From Hippophae tibetana (Eukaryota; Streptophyta; Magnoliopsida; Rosales; Elaeagnaceae): 64,000 nt of DNA. The translations under genes were made by a program, and so were the position numbers. The stretch spans positions 29,948,001-30,012,000 of the forward strand of contig CM072806.1 of assembly GCA_037013495.1 (NCBI GenBank). Reading direction: 5' to 3'. The notes below the pieces were generated by a model. That model was given only the letters and a program-made list of their open reading frames with translations. It was not told where the DNA came from and searched no databases. Below are positions 1-10,707 of the stretch, in pieces. How positions within the stretch are numbered: position 1 is the first letter of the stretch; every line of letters begins with the position of its first letter.

Positions 1-981
1 TACAACCTCTTCAATGAACTCCCAAAATTTGATCTCCTTAATTCTATATTGTAAAGGCTTAGAATGATGATTAGTGTTGTTAAACTTGATGTTAGAATAG
101 GTAAAAATTGATCTAATCTCGTTAGTACTAGATGTAATCTATGAAATCTAGAGTTGAGACTAAAAACTTGAGACAAAATTGACATTGTTATAGATGTCAC
201 TAGGTAGCTCGATTGGTTGAGACCCTCAAGTAGATTGATCAAGCAACAATAAGAAAGTTCACCTGAGAATCCTCGATCAATCGAATTGAAAAATTATAAT
301 TTTTGCAATTCTTCAATTTCTAATATAAGGCTTCTCAATTGAAGTACGATCAATCGAGTGTCAATGTTCGTAATTTTGTTGAAAGTGCTATAACTCATCC
401 ATTTTTCTCTGATTGATGTCATTCAACCTAAATCAACATATTTAAACATAATATATGTCTCTTTGATGATATTCACTTGAAGACAAGAAAAATTACTAAC
501 TTAAAGTGAAAAAATAACTTTATTTTTGTAAATTATTGGCTCATTAGACCATATTAGGGGGGGAAATGAAAAAAAAAGAAAGACACAAATATCATAATTA
601 TGTAATCAATTTCAAAGATGATATTATCAATTTAATTATAATTGAATCTCACATGGAAATTGTCTTTCCATATATTTATAGGACTTCACTATGTTTTATG
701 TTCATGCTATTTGGGAATGGTAGAAAAGACACTCTTAATATTTAACTTGTTGTCAGAATGTATGAACATTTAGTTGCATGTAGTATTTATGCACTTTTCA
801 TCATTTTTGTTAAAAATCAATAGTTAAATGTAGTATTAAAAATCTGACTCTATTAAAAGAAATGGCCAAAAGAACATATGTTACACGAAACTAAACATTA
901 GGAGTATTTTTATAACAAGCTACTTGTTAGGGACATTTTTGTTATTGGTCTCAAACACTAAGGACATAAATCATTTTAAAC
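1..981. other. Intergenic DNA without a recognisable gene
   Basis: AT-rich DNA with stop codons in all frames. The part at about 200-370 holds repeated ATCAATCGA-type motifs (around 285 and 350) like those in the LTR fragment near 27.1 kb, so this may be old retrotransposon sequence. No coding domain, RNA gene or terminal repeat could be supported. Confidence 0.5.
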
Positions 982-984
982 ATA

Positions 985-2832
985 CACTACTACATAAATA
1001 GGCATTAAAGTCGGTTAAAAACCGACTTTAAACAAATTTAAAGTCGGTTCTCTGAACCGACTTTACACGTAACATTTTCATATTTGTTTTTATTTTTATT
1101 TTAATTTTTCGTATTATTCAGTATATATATATATATGACATAAAAAAACTAAAATATATATAATAATACAAATAATTAAAAATTTAAATATATTTAATTA
1201 CTTGATAATTAAATTTATTACAAAAACAAATAATGCATAAATAATACATATAGTTAACTTAAATTACAAATAAAATAATGTCGTCAAAGTATAATTATTA
1301 TGCGATCGAGTAAGCTTGGTTGGCTTAGAATCTTGATTGGCCTTCACAAGCATTATGACAAAAAAACAGCTGATCCATATAACAAATATTCTCCTACATA
1401 CATGAGCATGTAAAACATCCATCAAAAAAACAGTTTAAACTTCAGACATATGAATAAAGAAATTAAATCATTATAAATATTACCATCAAAAAGAGATTAC
1501 CACGTACATCGACATTTGACTAACTCATAGTAGCACTTTATTAATCATTTGTATATATATATGAAGTTATCTGGAATCTCTACTAGTATTTTATAATGCT
1601 ATATATAATGAACTCTAAATATGAAATCAATTGTAACTTCGATTTCTTACTTGGCTTGTGTGAGTTTTGGTGCCCTTAAACATATAGAACACGTTCATGG
1701 GCACCAAAACTCATACAAACCAAGAAACAAATCGGAGTTACGTACACCTGATTTGTACACTTTCTATTAATGACATTAATTAAACATATTAATTAATTAT
1801 GTATTATTATATATAAATTTCCTAATTATTAGAATATATATCAAAACATACATAATGCAAAACAGTTATCATTTTAATCATTTTACAAAACCATTTATAT
1901 ACAAATTAAAAAATAAGCAACATGTTTCATGAATATATATATATAAAAACCAATCACGCGGTTGATTCTAATTTCTAAGCATGTTACTATATCATAATTA
2001 AAAAGTAATATTAATTATACGTATAAATAAATTTATCCACACAAACCCACACAAACCCACACAACATTTCAGATATTATTGAATACATACAATAAGTCAA
2101 ACATTATTATTACAAGAAAACAAAAAAACATAACTAAATCAAAAATTTATACAAAATATAAAACAAATTGATCGAATAATAAGCTAGCTGCATTCTGCAT
2201 AAACTAAGTCAAACATATTTTTTAGGTGTTGTCCGATTTTGGCTATCCATACATTTTCACAAAGAAACTGCCCAATATTGGGCATGTTGCAAATATTTAG
2301 TTGACGAGATCTTAGGTTTTTAAAAGGTAATAAAAATTCACAATTTGAGAGGTTGTTCCTAATTAACGAATTACAATTACACGCTGATAAAATTAGCACA
2401 GATTGAGATTGATTTTGGCTAAGAACCTAAATCAATAACAGAAAATGGGTATAAACAAATTTTAATATTTTGCTAAAAAATAGAATAACTAACAGATAAT
2501 GTGAGAAGAGAAATATAACTTACAAAACAACGTTACAAATGGTGGTCGGAGGTGGCCGGAAATGTAGAATGAAGGTGGCGCACGGTTAAGATTTTGGGAG
2601 AAAATGGTTCTGAGTGAGGAAAGGAGAGAGGAAGAAAACTGGAATCTGCGTACAAAATGAGCCGAGAGGGAATATATTAGGTGGATAGCGTCGGTTATCC
2701 ACTTCAACCGATGCTACGTCACGTGGATAGCGTCGGTTGACGTGCATAACCGACTTTAAATTCATTATAAGTCAGATTTTTTCCAAAAACCGACTTTACA
2801 TAGCAACTTATATACCCCTTTTTGTAGTAGTG
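985..2832. mobile_element. Non-autonomous CACTA (En/Spm) DNA transposon
   Basis: The element begins CACTACTACATAAATAGG and ends with the inverse, CCCCTTTTTGTAGTAGTG. It is flanked by the 3-bp target duplication ATA (982-984 and 2833-2835), the length typical of CACTA elements. Subterminal DNA is full of AAAGTCGGTT motifs, which form two near-perfect palindromes at 1007-1029 and 1040-1064 and recur in inverse form at about 2690-2800. No transposase is visible; the two short minus-strand reading frames at 2184-2399 and 2489-2707 match nothing I recognise. It shares termini and subterminal motifs with the coding CACTA element starting at 58916, which could mobilise it in trans. Confidence 0.9.
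1633..1741. other. Long imperfect hairpin inside the CACTA element
   Basis: Arms 1633-1675 and 1699-1741 are 43 bases each and enclose a 23-base loop. Reading plus-strand RNA, 38 pairs are Watson-Crick, two are G-U and three are mismatches. The arms contain TGAGTTTTGGTGCCC and its complement. Size and pairing resemble a plant microRNA precursor, but expression and processing cannot be judged from sequence. It could equally be a simple inverted duplication inside the transposon. Confidence 0.6.
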
Positions 2833-3018
2833 ATATATGCCAAATATTCATATTGAGTAATTTTAATATCATTCTCATCAATTAAAAAATACCATATTAT
2901 ATTGCTAGAAAATACATCATTGGTATTTGTACAACAAGGCTAATTTCTAACCATTAGTGATTTTGGTTATGATACAACATGTTAGAAATGTGTTAATTTC
3001 ATTTATGGATTAGAACAT

Positions 3019-3220
3019 GAGGAATGCTATCAACACTCTCACTTAGACTCTCATTTTTACTTGTACAATTCTTCAAATGACACATGTAAATTTTAATTCC
3101 TTTTACACATTAAATTTCCTTGAAAAAATGTGAAAATATATGCCAATAAAGTAAATTTTATATGTCACTTGAGAAATGTTGCAAGTAAAAATTAGAGTAT
3201 AAGTGTTGCTAGCAATGCTC
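3019..3220. mobile_element. MITE with ~95-bp inverted repeats, hAT-like TSD
   Basis: The two halves are inverted copies: it starts GAGGAATGCTATCAACACT and its inverted right end reads GAGCATTGCTAGCAACACT. The flanks TAGAACAT (3011-3018) and TACAACAT (3221-3228) match at 7 of 8 bases, which fits an 8-bp hAT-type target duplication. It has no coding capacity. Confidence 0.65.
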
Positions 3221-3228
3221 TACAACAT

Positions 3229-3560
3229 AAGCACTAAATTAATAACATACCATAAGTTTCAAGGTTAAGTCTTCTCCTTATCTGTCCTTATGAGAAACAA
3301 CTCTAATGGGTGAGCACCAAGATAGTTTCTTTAGGTTAGAGCAGAAAGGGACCTATATATATATTTGTAGAGAAGCATTAGTATTTTATCCATAAAAAAA
3401 CCATAATTCTGCTAAATTACACAAACTCATCACATTAGTAATAGGCCCAACTCATGACAAGGTGTGTCAAGCCCATATCAAAGAAATGTTACTCTATAGT
3501 TCAACCTATTTTTCTGAACTACATACATTAAAATTTCAACATCTTGGACTCTATGTCATC
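3229..3560. other. Intergenic DNA, nothing recognised
   Basis: AT-rich sequence between the MITE and the LINE relic. No gene, terminal repeat or RNA gene is visible. Confidence 0.4.
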
Positions 3561-4110
3561 AAAGACCGAAAGTTGGCACAATCATGTCTACTTTAAATGG
3601 AAGGAAAGGTTACATATATCAATTTTTTCCTTCAAACCTTACCTACATATGCCATGGTCACTTTAAATATTTTCCAAAGTAGTTAGGAGAGACAATTCTA
3701 AGAGGATTTTGGTGGACCAATAATATAGATAATTATGCCTAATGATTTGGAATCAACTATGCTTGAGAGGACTATGTTTTAGAAAATTTGAATGTATCAT
3801 TTTAACCTTGTTGTCTATGCTTGGATGGAAATTCCTAAATAATGAACCTAGATTATGGGTGCAAATATTTTAGGGGAAATATGGAAGCCGAAAATATTTT
3901 ATGAACCAACCTATTAAAGCTAGTGATTTATATGTGTGGAAAGGGATATGTAATACACATACCTAGCTTACTGAAAAGCTAGCAAAGTTTGCATGAAGAT
4001 TGGAAATGGGGAAACCAATGATGTGTGGACTGTGGGAAGATCCTTCAATTAACCCTTTGGCTTCATCAATTCAAACTTCAAGTGCTAGCTCTAAGCCACC
4101 ATCAACAATA
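3560..4110 (+). pseudogene. LINE (non-LTR retrotransposon) relic, C-terminal region
   Basis: Broken translations across several frames give the stretch that follows the reverse transcriptase in plant L1-type LINEs: a segment ending in GFWWTN (about 3690-3720), then LRGLCFRKFE, LGWKFLNNEPRLWVQ and GKYGSRKYFMNQPIKASD (3750-3935), then an IGNG-like motif near 4000. This is the region between the reverse transcriptase and the C-terminal zinc-binding domain. Frameshifts and stops show it is dead. Both ends are undefined and no poly-A tail or target duplication was located. Confidence 0.65.
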
Positions 4111-4184
4111 ACAAGCTATGACTTTCCAAAAAGTTAGTGAATTAGCTTATCCACAAGGAAATGGGTTTGGTACTTTAGTGGTAC

Positions 4185-5105
4185 TTTTATTAAAGAAAAG
4201 GTACACATTTGGATTCATATTATCAAATTAGTACATTAGTAGTCCCTTTATTTAACAAAATGTACACCAATGGTCTAATTTTTGAGAAAAAAAAATCTAA
4301 TGTATAGAAGGGTAAAATTATCATTTTAAAAATATTTATTATTTTATATATTTTCTCATTTTTTTTCAATATGAAAATCTCATATCACCCTAGAAATTAT
4401 TGTCAACCTCCATCATACTCTATCTTACTTTATTCTTTTATCGGTCAACTAACTTTCATCATTTACTATAGAACAATTTAAAGTTGTATTTTGTTTTACT
4501 AAATCTGTAATTAGGTCATAACCAACTCATTTGAAATACCTATCTTTGACCCTAACTTCCACTACTAAGAATTCATTCCCTCTAATCCCAATGACCCCTT
4601 CATCATTTATGAACACTTTATATTATATTAAACCTAAAGTGAAAGTGGCTTTGATCGAATATAATGTGGTCAAAAAATGATAAGGAGATTAAGAAGATAG
4701 GAGGGAATGAGCTAATGGTAGTTGTTGTTATTGGCATAGATGACATTTCAAATGAGTTAGTGGTTGCATAATTTTAATTTCGCTAAAAATTACATTTTTA
4801 AATTGTTTTATAGCAAACAATGAACGGTGATTGGTGTGTAAAACAATATGGTGATATTAGGTATGGGACGAATAGGATGGTAGAGGTGGATATGGTTGCT
4901 AGAGTGTATAAGGTTGTCTTCGTAATGAAATAGAAAATTATATGAGAAAATACATAAAATAATAAACATTTTTATAAAAACAAAATTGCCCCATTATAAT
5001 TTTTTTATTTTTTTCATGACCATTGTTGTACCTTTTTTTAAATTGAGAGATTACTAATGTACTAGTTTGATAATATGGGTCCACATAAAGATATGTCTTT
5101 ATGAA
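4185..5105. mobile_element. Non-autonomous DNA transposon with long inverted repeats (MULE-like)
   Basis: The left ~170 bases (about 4190-4370) reappear inverted at the right end (about 4930-5100). Shared blocks include CATATTATCAAATTAGTACA (right copy CATATTATCAAACTAGTACA) and TTTATTATTTTATATATTTT. Long terminal inverted repeats with unrelated internal DNA fit a Mutator-like or foldback element. Exact ends and target duplication could not be fixed. No reading frame inside resembles a transposase. Confidence 0.55.
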
Positions 5106-5109
5106 AAAT

Positions 5110-5430
5110 TAAAAAAAGCGTGGTCCTTCAAAATTCATGAAGGACTCAAAATCATACTATGAAAAATTTCTACTTATTGTTTACCAACAAGATACAAACC
5201 AAAAATAAATTCCCCTTCTTGATAATACTTTCCCTTCATGGAAAACACATAAAAAAAATAGTCTATTAATTTTCTATTTGCACTTTCATCATAACTATTT
5301 TGAAAAGATGGAACATGACATTAAAATTGTTTCATAACAAATATACCATAGAACGAGACTAACTTAAAAAAGCTTTGCTTCATCATTCATCTCTCTATTC
5401 AAAGACAATAACTGATATGAAATATGTGTT
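5110..5430. other. Intergenic DNA, nothing recognised
   Basis: AT-rich spacer with no supported feature. Confidence 0.4.
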
Positions 5431-5434
5431 GACC

Positions 5435-5720
5435 CAAACCTTAGTAGTCTAGTTGGTAAGGCTATGGTGCCCTTGGTCAAAAGTCCAAAGTTCAATGTCC
5501 GACCCTTACATCCTACATCCAATTATAGATTATCCCATGTTGCTTAGAAATATATTTTTAGAGGTGTTCGTGAGATGTTAAGTTAAGACATGGGATTAGG
5601 CCCTATGTGGTACCCATGTTTGTGAAGGGAAGATTAGATAGGGAATTATTGGTCTATCTATCATACGCACGCGTCGTCATCATTATCCGACCAGCCAAGC
5701 CGAGTGAGGTGAGGTGGCAT
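5435..5720 (+). repeat. Possible tRNA-derived SINE
   Basis: A pol III box-A-like segment, TAGTCTAGTTGGTAAGG (about 5447), is followed by a box-B-like segment, AGTTCAATGTCCGACCC (about 5490). The order matches the internal promoter of tRNA-derived SINEs. The following ~200 bases are less AT-rich than the surroundings. The head does not fold as a tRNA, and no T-rich tail or duplication was found. Confidence 0.35.
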
Positions 5721-6090
5721 ATTTTTAAATATATTTTAACTATTTTTTATTGAAATTTCAATCTCTCTTTACCTACTTTAACACATTTTCTTCAACTTCA
5801 TTTTTTTATGACCATGACTCTCGTCCATGTTTCCATCTCTAACATCTTCGATGCTTTCTAATTTTAATGAAGGTTTAGTATTTTGGTTTTCTATAGTGTA
5901 ATAGACTTCTGAAATAGAAAATATTTTATCGGTTGTTTTATCTTAGGATGACGAAGCTATACACTGTTTGCATATTCTGGAAAAATTCAAAAAATGTCTT
6001 AAAAAGAGTGACCTAATTTACGACTCGACCCTAGTAGATTTTTGGTAACTTCATTCTTGTTTAATTTTTTATAGTAATAGTTTTAAGACA
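5720..6090. other. AT-rich spacer before the gag relic
   Basis: No coding domain or clear repeat boundary is visible. The part nearest 6090 may still belong to the degraded copia element that follows. Confidence 0.3.
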
Positions 6091-6094
6091 ATTT

Positions 6095-6420
6095 CAACTA
6101 CCATGTTTACTGATTTAATGAATGCTAATCTAAATAAATTGTATCCTTTTATAGGGCTCCATTTTAAAGAAATAAAAAATGTTATTTTTTATTATCATGA
6201 AAAAATCGCTTATGTTTTAAATACTACCAAACATGAACTGCCTACTGAACTTACTGAAACTCAAACTAAAGATTGTTAGTATTGGGTGGAAGATGATTTC
6301 ATGTATAAGAAAATCATTCTAAATGGTTTGTCTAATGACCTATATGATATTATAATTTTGATAAAATGATAAAGAAATCTAGGATATAGTTAAAAGGAAA
6401 TATGACACTTTGAGGGTGGC
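6095..6420 (+). pseudogene. Copia gag relic (UBN2-type)
   Basis: A nearly open reading frame includes the segment KIAYVLNT (about 6200) and, after a stop codon near 6277, the segment WVEDDFMYKKIILNGLSNDL followed by LYDII. Both are characteristic of Ty1/copia gag (the UBN2/gag-polypeptide domain, where the usual form is W..DD.MC...ILNGLSD.LYD). An ...IVKRKYDTLR segment follows after a frame change. The rest of gag, pol and the LTRs are missing, so this is a short dead fragment. Confidence 0.6.
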
Positions 6421-6689
6421 TAGTTTTTTATTTTTTTTAATTCTAAAAATGCCCCTTGAAATATGGTTATGTATTTGGTACATGGATACTTTCAACAAAA
6501 AAAATCAATAGTCAAATTAGGAACAATATGCACATATTTTAAAAATAATATGACTTGTGTACCACTTGAAAATTATAAGACTTTTTGCACTTTTACTTAA
6601 ATCTATACAATCTCTAGATTCCTTCACCCTATTTCAAATGAAGATTTATGGTTGAAAAAAATAAAGGGAGATGGATGGTAGTGGTCTCG

Positions 6690-6900
6690 TAGCTTTGGAC
6701 AAATTAGCACTTTAAGTGAAACGCTTTAGTTTCATAACTTTAAAAAATATGCACTTTAATCACGTACCTTTGGTATAAAATGTACACTTTAGTCCTATTT
6801 TTTGAGTTTTTTTATGATTAAACTACACATTTTCAAAGTTATAAAACTAAAACAATTCAGTTAAAAGATACAGAATTAAAGTGCTCTTTTTGTAATATCT
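6690..6900. mobile_element. Small MITE with inverted halves
   Basis: GCACTTTAAGTGAAACG followed by TTTAGTTTCATAACTTTAAA (about 6700-6750) returns inverted as TTTCAAAGTTATAAAACTAA followed by GAATTAAAGTGC (about 6830-6885). It has no coding capacity. Boundaries are approximate. The phrase GTACACTTTAGTCCTATTTTTTG resembles part of the long-repeat element at 4.2 kb, so the two may be related. Confidence 0.5.
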
Positions 6901-7164
6901 ACAGGACCTCTTGCATCTCTCACCCAAAAATAAAAACATATATAAATGAGCGAAAAAAAATACATAGCAAGGTATTTCATTGATAGGAAGATGGAAATAG
7001 TATTAATCTAGTAAGTACTTGATTCCTTTCATTTTCTTCCTAAAAGTCATACCAAACCATGGAATGTCAAAGCTTTCAGTTATATTTCATTCCATTATTA
7101 CCAAACATGATTTGTATCATTTTAATTTTTTTCTTATATATCTTAGATATTTTCTTTCTATTAG

Positions 7165-7759
7165 GTTGTTGCTCAGATGAGACAGATCTTAAACAAGGAC
7201 AACCAAAATATAACTTCCAATTCGGTCTTGCTGGATGATGATCTGAGGTGATCTGCTTGTTCTTATCACAGTTTAATTACAACAGAAACTATCTTAAGCT
7301 TGTTGGAAATCGTAGTCAATATCATTTTTCATACAAACAATGATCGTTATTGTCCTTGTTGGTTCCTCCTTGATGTGTTGGCCATCAGTATCACTTACAT
7401 TACAACTTGATTTTTAGTTTCTTGAAGCCAAAATCGTGTGGTTAAGCATGAGTCTAGGTTACCACTGTATCTCTTATGCGTGCTATTGGTTCATCAAGAA
7501 CAATCTTAATTTTCAGAATTTTTTTTCCCTCTCAACATTTATATAAGTAAACTTTTGTTTAGATCAAGTAGCAGCTTGTGTATATATGTAGTTGGTTTGA
7601 TTTTTTCACTTGGTCATTTGCAGCATTACATTCTCTACTGAAGATATTGACAAGGCTATCCCTGCCACAGATGTTGAACTCCCTAGTTTCTTGTTTGAAT
7701 ATCCCTGTGCTCAGTTTCTTCTTTTCCAGCCCCAGACAGAGTTCTGCATTATGGTTTAA
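7165..7759 (+). pseudogene. Myosin XI tail relic: last two exons of the dilute domain
   Basis: Two exons can be joined: 7165-7247 (after acceptor TTTCTATTAG) and 7624-7759 (donor GTGATC at 7248, acceptor TCATTTGCAG). The intron falls after two bases of a Ser codon and the spliced frame stays open for 72 residues to a TAA stop. The product begins VVAQMRQILNKDNQN, continues with the LLDDDLS motif and then TFSTEDIDKAI. This matches the C-terminal end of plant myosin XI heavy chains (dilute domain; usual form ...NMR.....DSNN..SNSFLLDDDSSIPFSVDDI). The ~1,400 residues of motor, IQ and coiled-coil regions that should precede it are absent; the DNA upstream is MITE and copia debris. It is therefore a fragment left from, or captured out of, a myosin gene. 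Correct splice phase argues against chance. A non-myosin source cannot be fully excluded. Confidence 0.65.
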
Positions 7760-8090
7760 TGCGTGTTCGTTTGATAACTCATTTTCAAAATTTTAAAATT
7801 AAAAAAAAATTAATTTTGAAATTAAATATTTATTTTCCTTTTGAGACTTAAAAATTAATAATCCAACGTATTCAATTATACTCAAAATAATAATTGAATC
7901 AATAATTCATAAAATTTTATCAAATAATAAATATCTAATTTTTTATTTCTACTTCTTAAAATTGAAACTAAAAATTAATTATTAACTTTCATTTTTTTTA
8001 AATTTAAATTAAAAATTTAACTTCAAAGTTAACAAATTAAAAATTAGAAGTTTGAAAACAAAACATACAAAAGTGCGCATTTGGTGGCTA
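7760..8090. mobile_element. AT-rich MITE-like stretch
   Basis: AATGCGTGTTCGTTTGATAA (7759) is roughly mirrored by the inverse of the segment ending at about 8087 (AATGCGCACTTTTGTATG when inverted). The internal DNA is about 85% A+T with many self-complementary runs. This suits a small terminal-inverted-repeat element inserted just after the myosin relic stop codon, but the match is short. Confidence 0.35.
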
Positions 8091-10070
8091 TGTTCAGGAG
8101 GATATTCTCAACCCCTTTAGCGCTTCATTATATTCTTTATATTTATTGTTTGTAGGTCTAGCTAGTTTGTAAATCATGCCATAAGCAGCTTCATTTTCTG
8201 TGAAGTTCATCGTAACTTCCCACATTATGTATATTCCCGTTCTATATTAACATTAGTGTATGTTTAAAAAGAAAAATCTGTTTCATTAACATATAATATT
8301 ATATAATATTTTATGTTATTTTTAGATTAATTCGATTACATATAATTATTTAAGTAAATATTTAATTTGTAAATTTAAAAACAAAAACAGCTCAGGTTGT
8401 ATATATATACAAAGTAAATATACTATTGTATAAATAATCAAAATAAATATATTATTTATATAACATAAAAAAAATATTATCATGCAATACGAATAAAAAA
8501 AATCCATATTTCTATATATTTATCTAACAAATTATACCATCATTATCTAAAACTAAAAAAAAAAACATTAGCTTATTGCCATATTTTAGTACCAATGACA
8601 ACCTCAATTAATAAGGTAGGTAGATGAAATCATCAGAGTTAAATCTACACATTTATACACTAAATACCTGTATTTTTGAAGAACACAAAAGATGATGCAT
8701 AATTAAGAGTCAAAATTATAAATCTAGAATGATAATTTAATTACATTATCATCTTAAAAACAAGTCACAATATATATCACATTGAATTATGATTTTAGTT
8801 GAACCATTAGGTTGATAATACTATAACCATTAGATTGGTAGAGTGTAACTGGATCAAGAAAACTAATCCATCTATCAAAATAAGTATAATATAGTCAAAA
8901 GCTCATAATTCATGTATCAAGAGCCAAACACTCATTACCTTATATGATCTATATTGATATCACAAAATTGTTGTATTTCCATAAGTAAGGTCATCATCCA
9001 CGTTTGTAAAATCACGAATTTAAAAAAAGTTATCTTGGTGATAGTGTATAACTAGAATAAAAGAATATAATAATATAAAAATACAAACAGTTTGGAGAAG
9101 AAGATAGGATAAAGATCTTATGTTATTTTTTACTATTATTCTGTATTGAATACAATGCATATATATATGAGACTCTCTAATAATAATAGGATATATTATT
9201 TGAGTTATCATAACGTGATGTTGACACAAATCATAACACTTTCTATAATCTTATTTCATATTGCTTTTTTATAATATCATCAGAATAAAATTGTGAATAA
9301 AATTGTATGATTTTAATGTATTATTATTGGATAAAATTATCATTAATTAAAAATAACTGTATAATAACAATTTGAGTTATGTCAATATTTGGAAAATATT
9401 TTATATCATATATAGCAGAGATATTTTTGATAAAGTTAAATTAATTATTATAACAAAAATATTTTTGAAAAAAAGTAAAATCTCAAAAAAATTTACAATA
9501 ATATTCTCAACGACAATATTAAAAAAACTATATAGGTAAGGATAGAAAAGAATTTTTCAAATATTGATATAATTTTTCATGACTTTTTGATAATTATGTT
9601 AAATAATAAGAATATTTTTGAAGATACCTTAAACTTTGAAAGTATTATAGTTTTTTTTTTAAACGTTAAGGGTATTTCTAAAAATATTAAAAAACTCGTA
9701 GTTATTTTTTATTTTTTATCCCAAAGAAATAATATATGTATAGGGATGATATTACCATTTTGCCCCTAATGTTAAACAGAGATATAACGCTAATAATGTT
9801 CATGAGCATTTTTAATATTAAATAAAACTTAGGGGTAATTTTGAAGAAACGTAAAACCGAAAATCAAAACAATTTTAAAATTAAAAATCTAAACATATTA
9901 AGTTACAATTTAGACCGACAAAATTTGTGTAGTTGTACATTTTTAATTGAATAAAATACAGTTTGATTTTACACACGCATGACAACATATTACACAGTTA
10001 GGGTCTTTTAATACTACTCATTACTCACAATGAATACTGAGTGAAATTCATATGTAATCTGCCACAAATA
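8090..10070. other. Intergenic AT-rich DNA without a gene
   Basis: About 2 kb with no reading frame, domain or RNA gene that can be supported. Short frames at 9020-9229 (minus) and 9587-9769 (plus) have low-complexity composition and are taken as chance. Confidence 0.5.
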
Positions 10071-10256
10071 AATATATATGACATACACAATGAAGGGAAA
10101 GCTCATAGTATGCAATACTAATTTGGAGCAACTGCCCAGAGCAACATAACTATGGAGAAACTGGTAAAAAGTTCGTCAGATAAGGAATTCAAAATTTTAT
10201 GAAATAAAAGCTAATCCTCCTGCTATTCCTACATTAAGCTCAATTTTGAGGTAATA

Positions 10257-10550
10257 AAATGTGTACAAAAAACATTTATCAGCTCACCCGAAGCTTTCTT
10301 GAAACACCTAAAATATAGAAAAAACAAAACATATGTAACAATCTGTATAAGTTGAGATATGATATGATACGATACGATACAAGGTAAGCAATGCCTAAAT
10401 CCTAACAAAATGTGTACAAAAAACATTTATCAGCTCATCCAAAGCTTTCTTGAAACACCTAAAATATAGAAAAAAAACAAAGCATATGTAACAATCTGTA
10501 TAAGTTGTGATATAATACGATAGGACAAGGTAAGCAACGCCTAAATCCTA
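10257..10550. repeat. Tandem duplication (~145-150 bp, two copies) downstream of GCD1
   Basis: Copy 1 (about 10257-10403) and copy 2 (about 10407-10550) both run from AAAATGTGTACAAAAAACAT through GAAACACCTAAAATATAGAA and CATATGTAACAATCTGTATA to GCCTAAATCCT. They differ by a few substitutions and small indels, and by the number of short ATACGATACG-type units. The duplication lies in the presumed 3' untranslated or downstream region of GCD1, 160-450 bases past its stop codon. Confidence 0.85.
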
Positions 10551-10707
10551 CAGCCCTGCAGAAACCTATCCAAAGCACACACATAAAAAAAGTGAGGCAA
10601 ATGTCAAACCATGCATATGTTATTGAACAATGGCACATCCAAGAGGACACTTCCTTATACAGCAAAAAAAAAAATGTAACACTTACAAATATCAAAGAGG
10701 CCAATCA

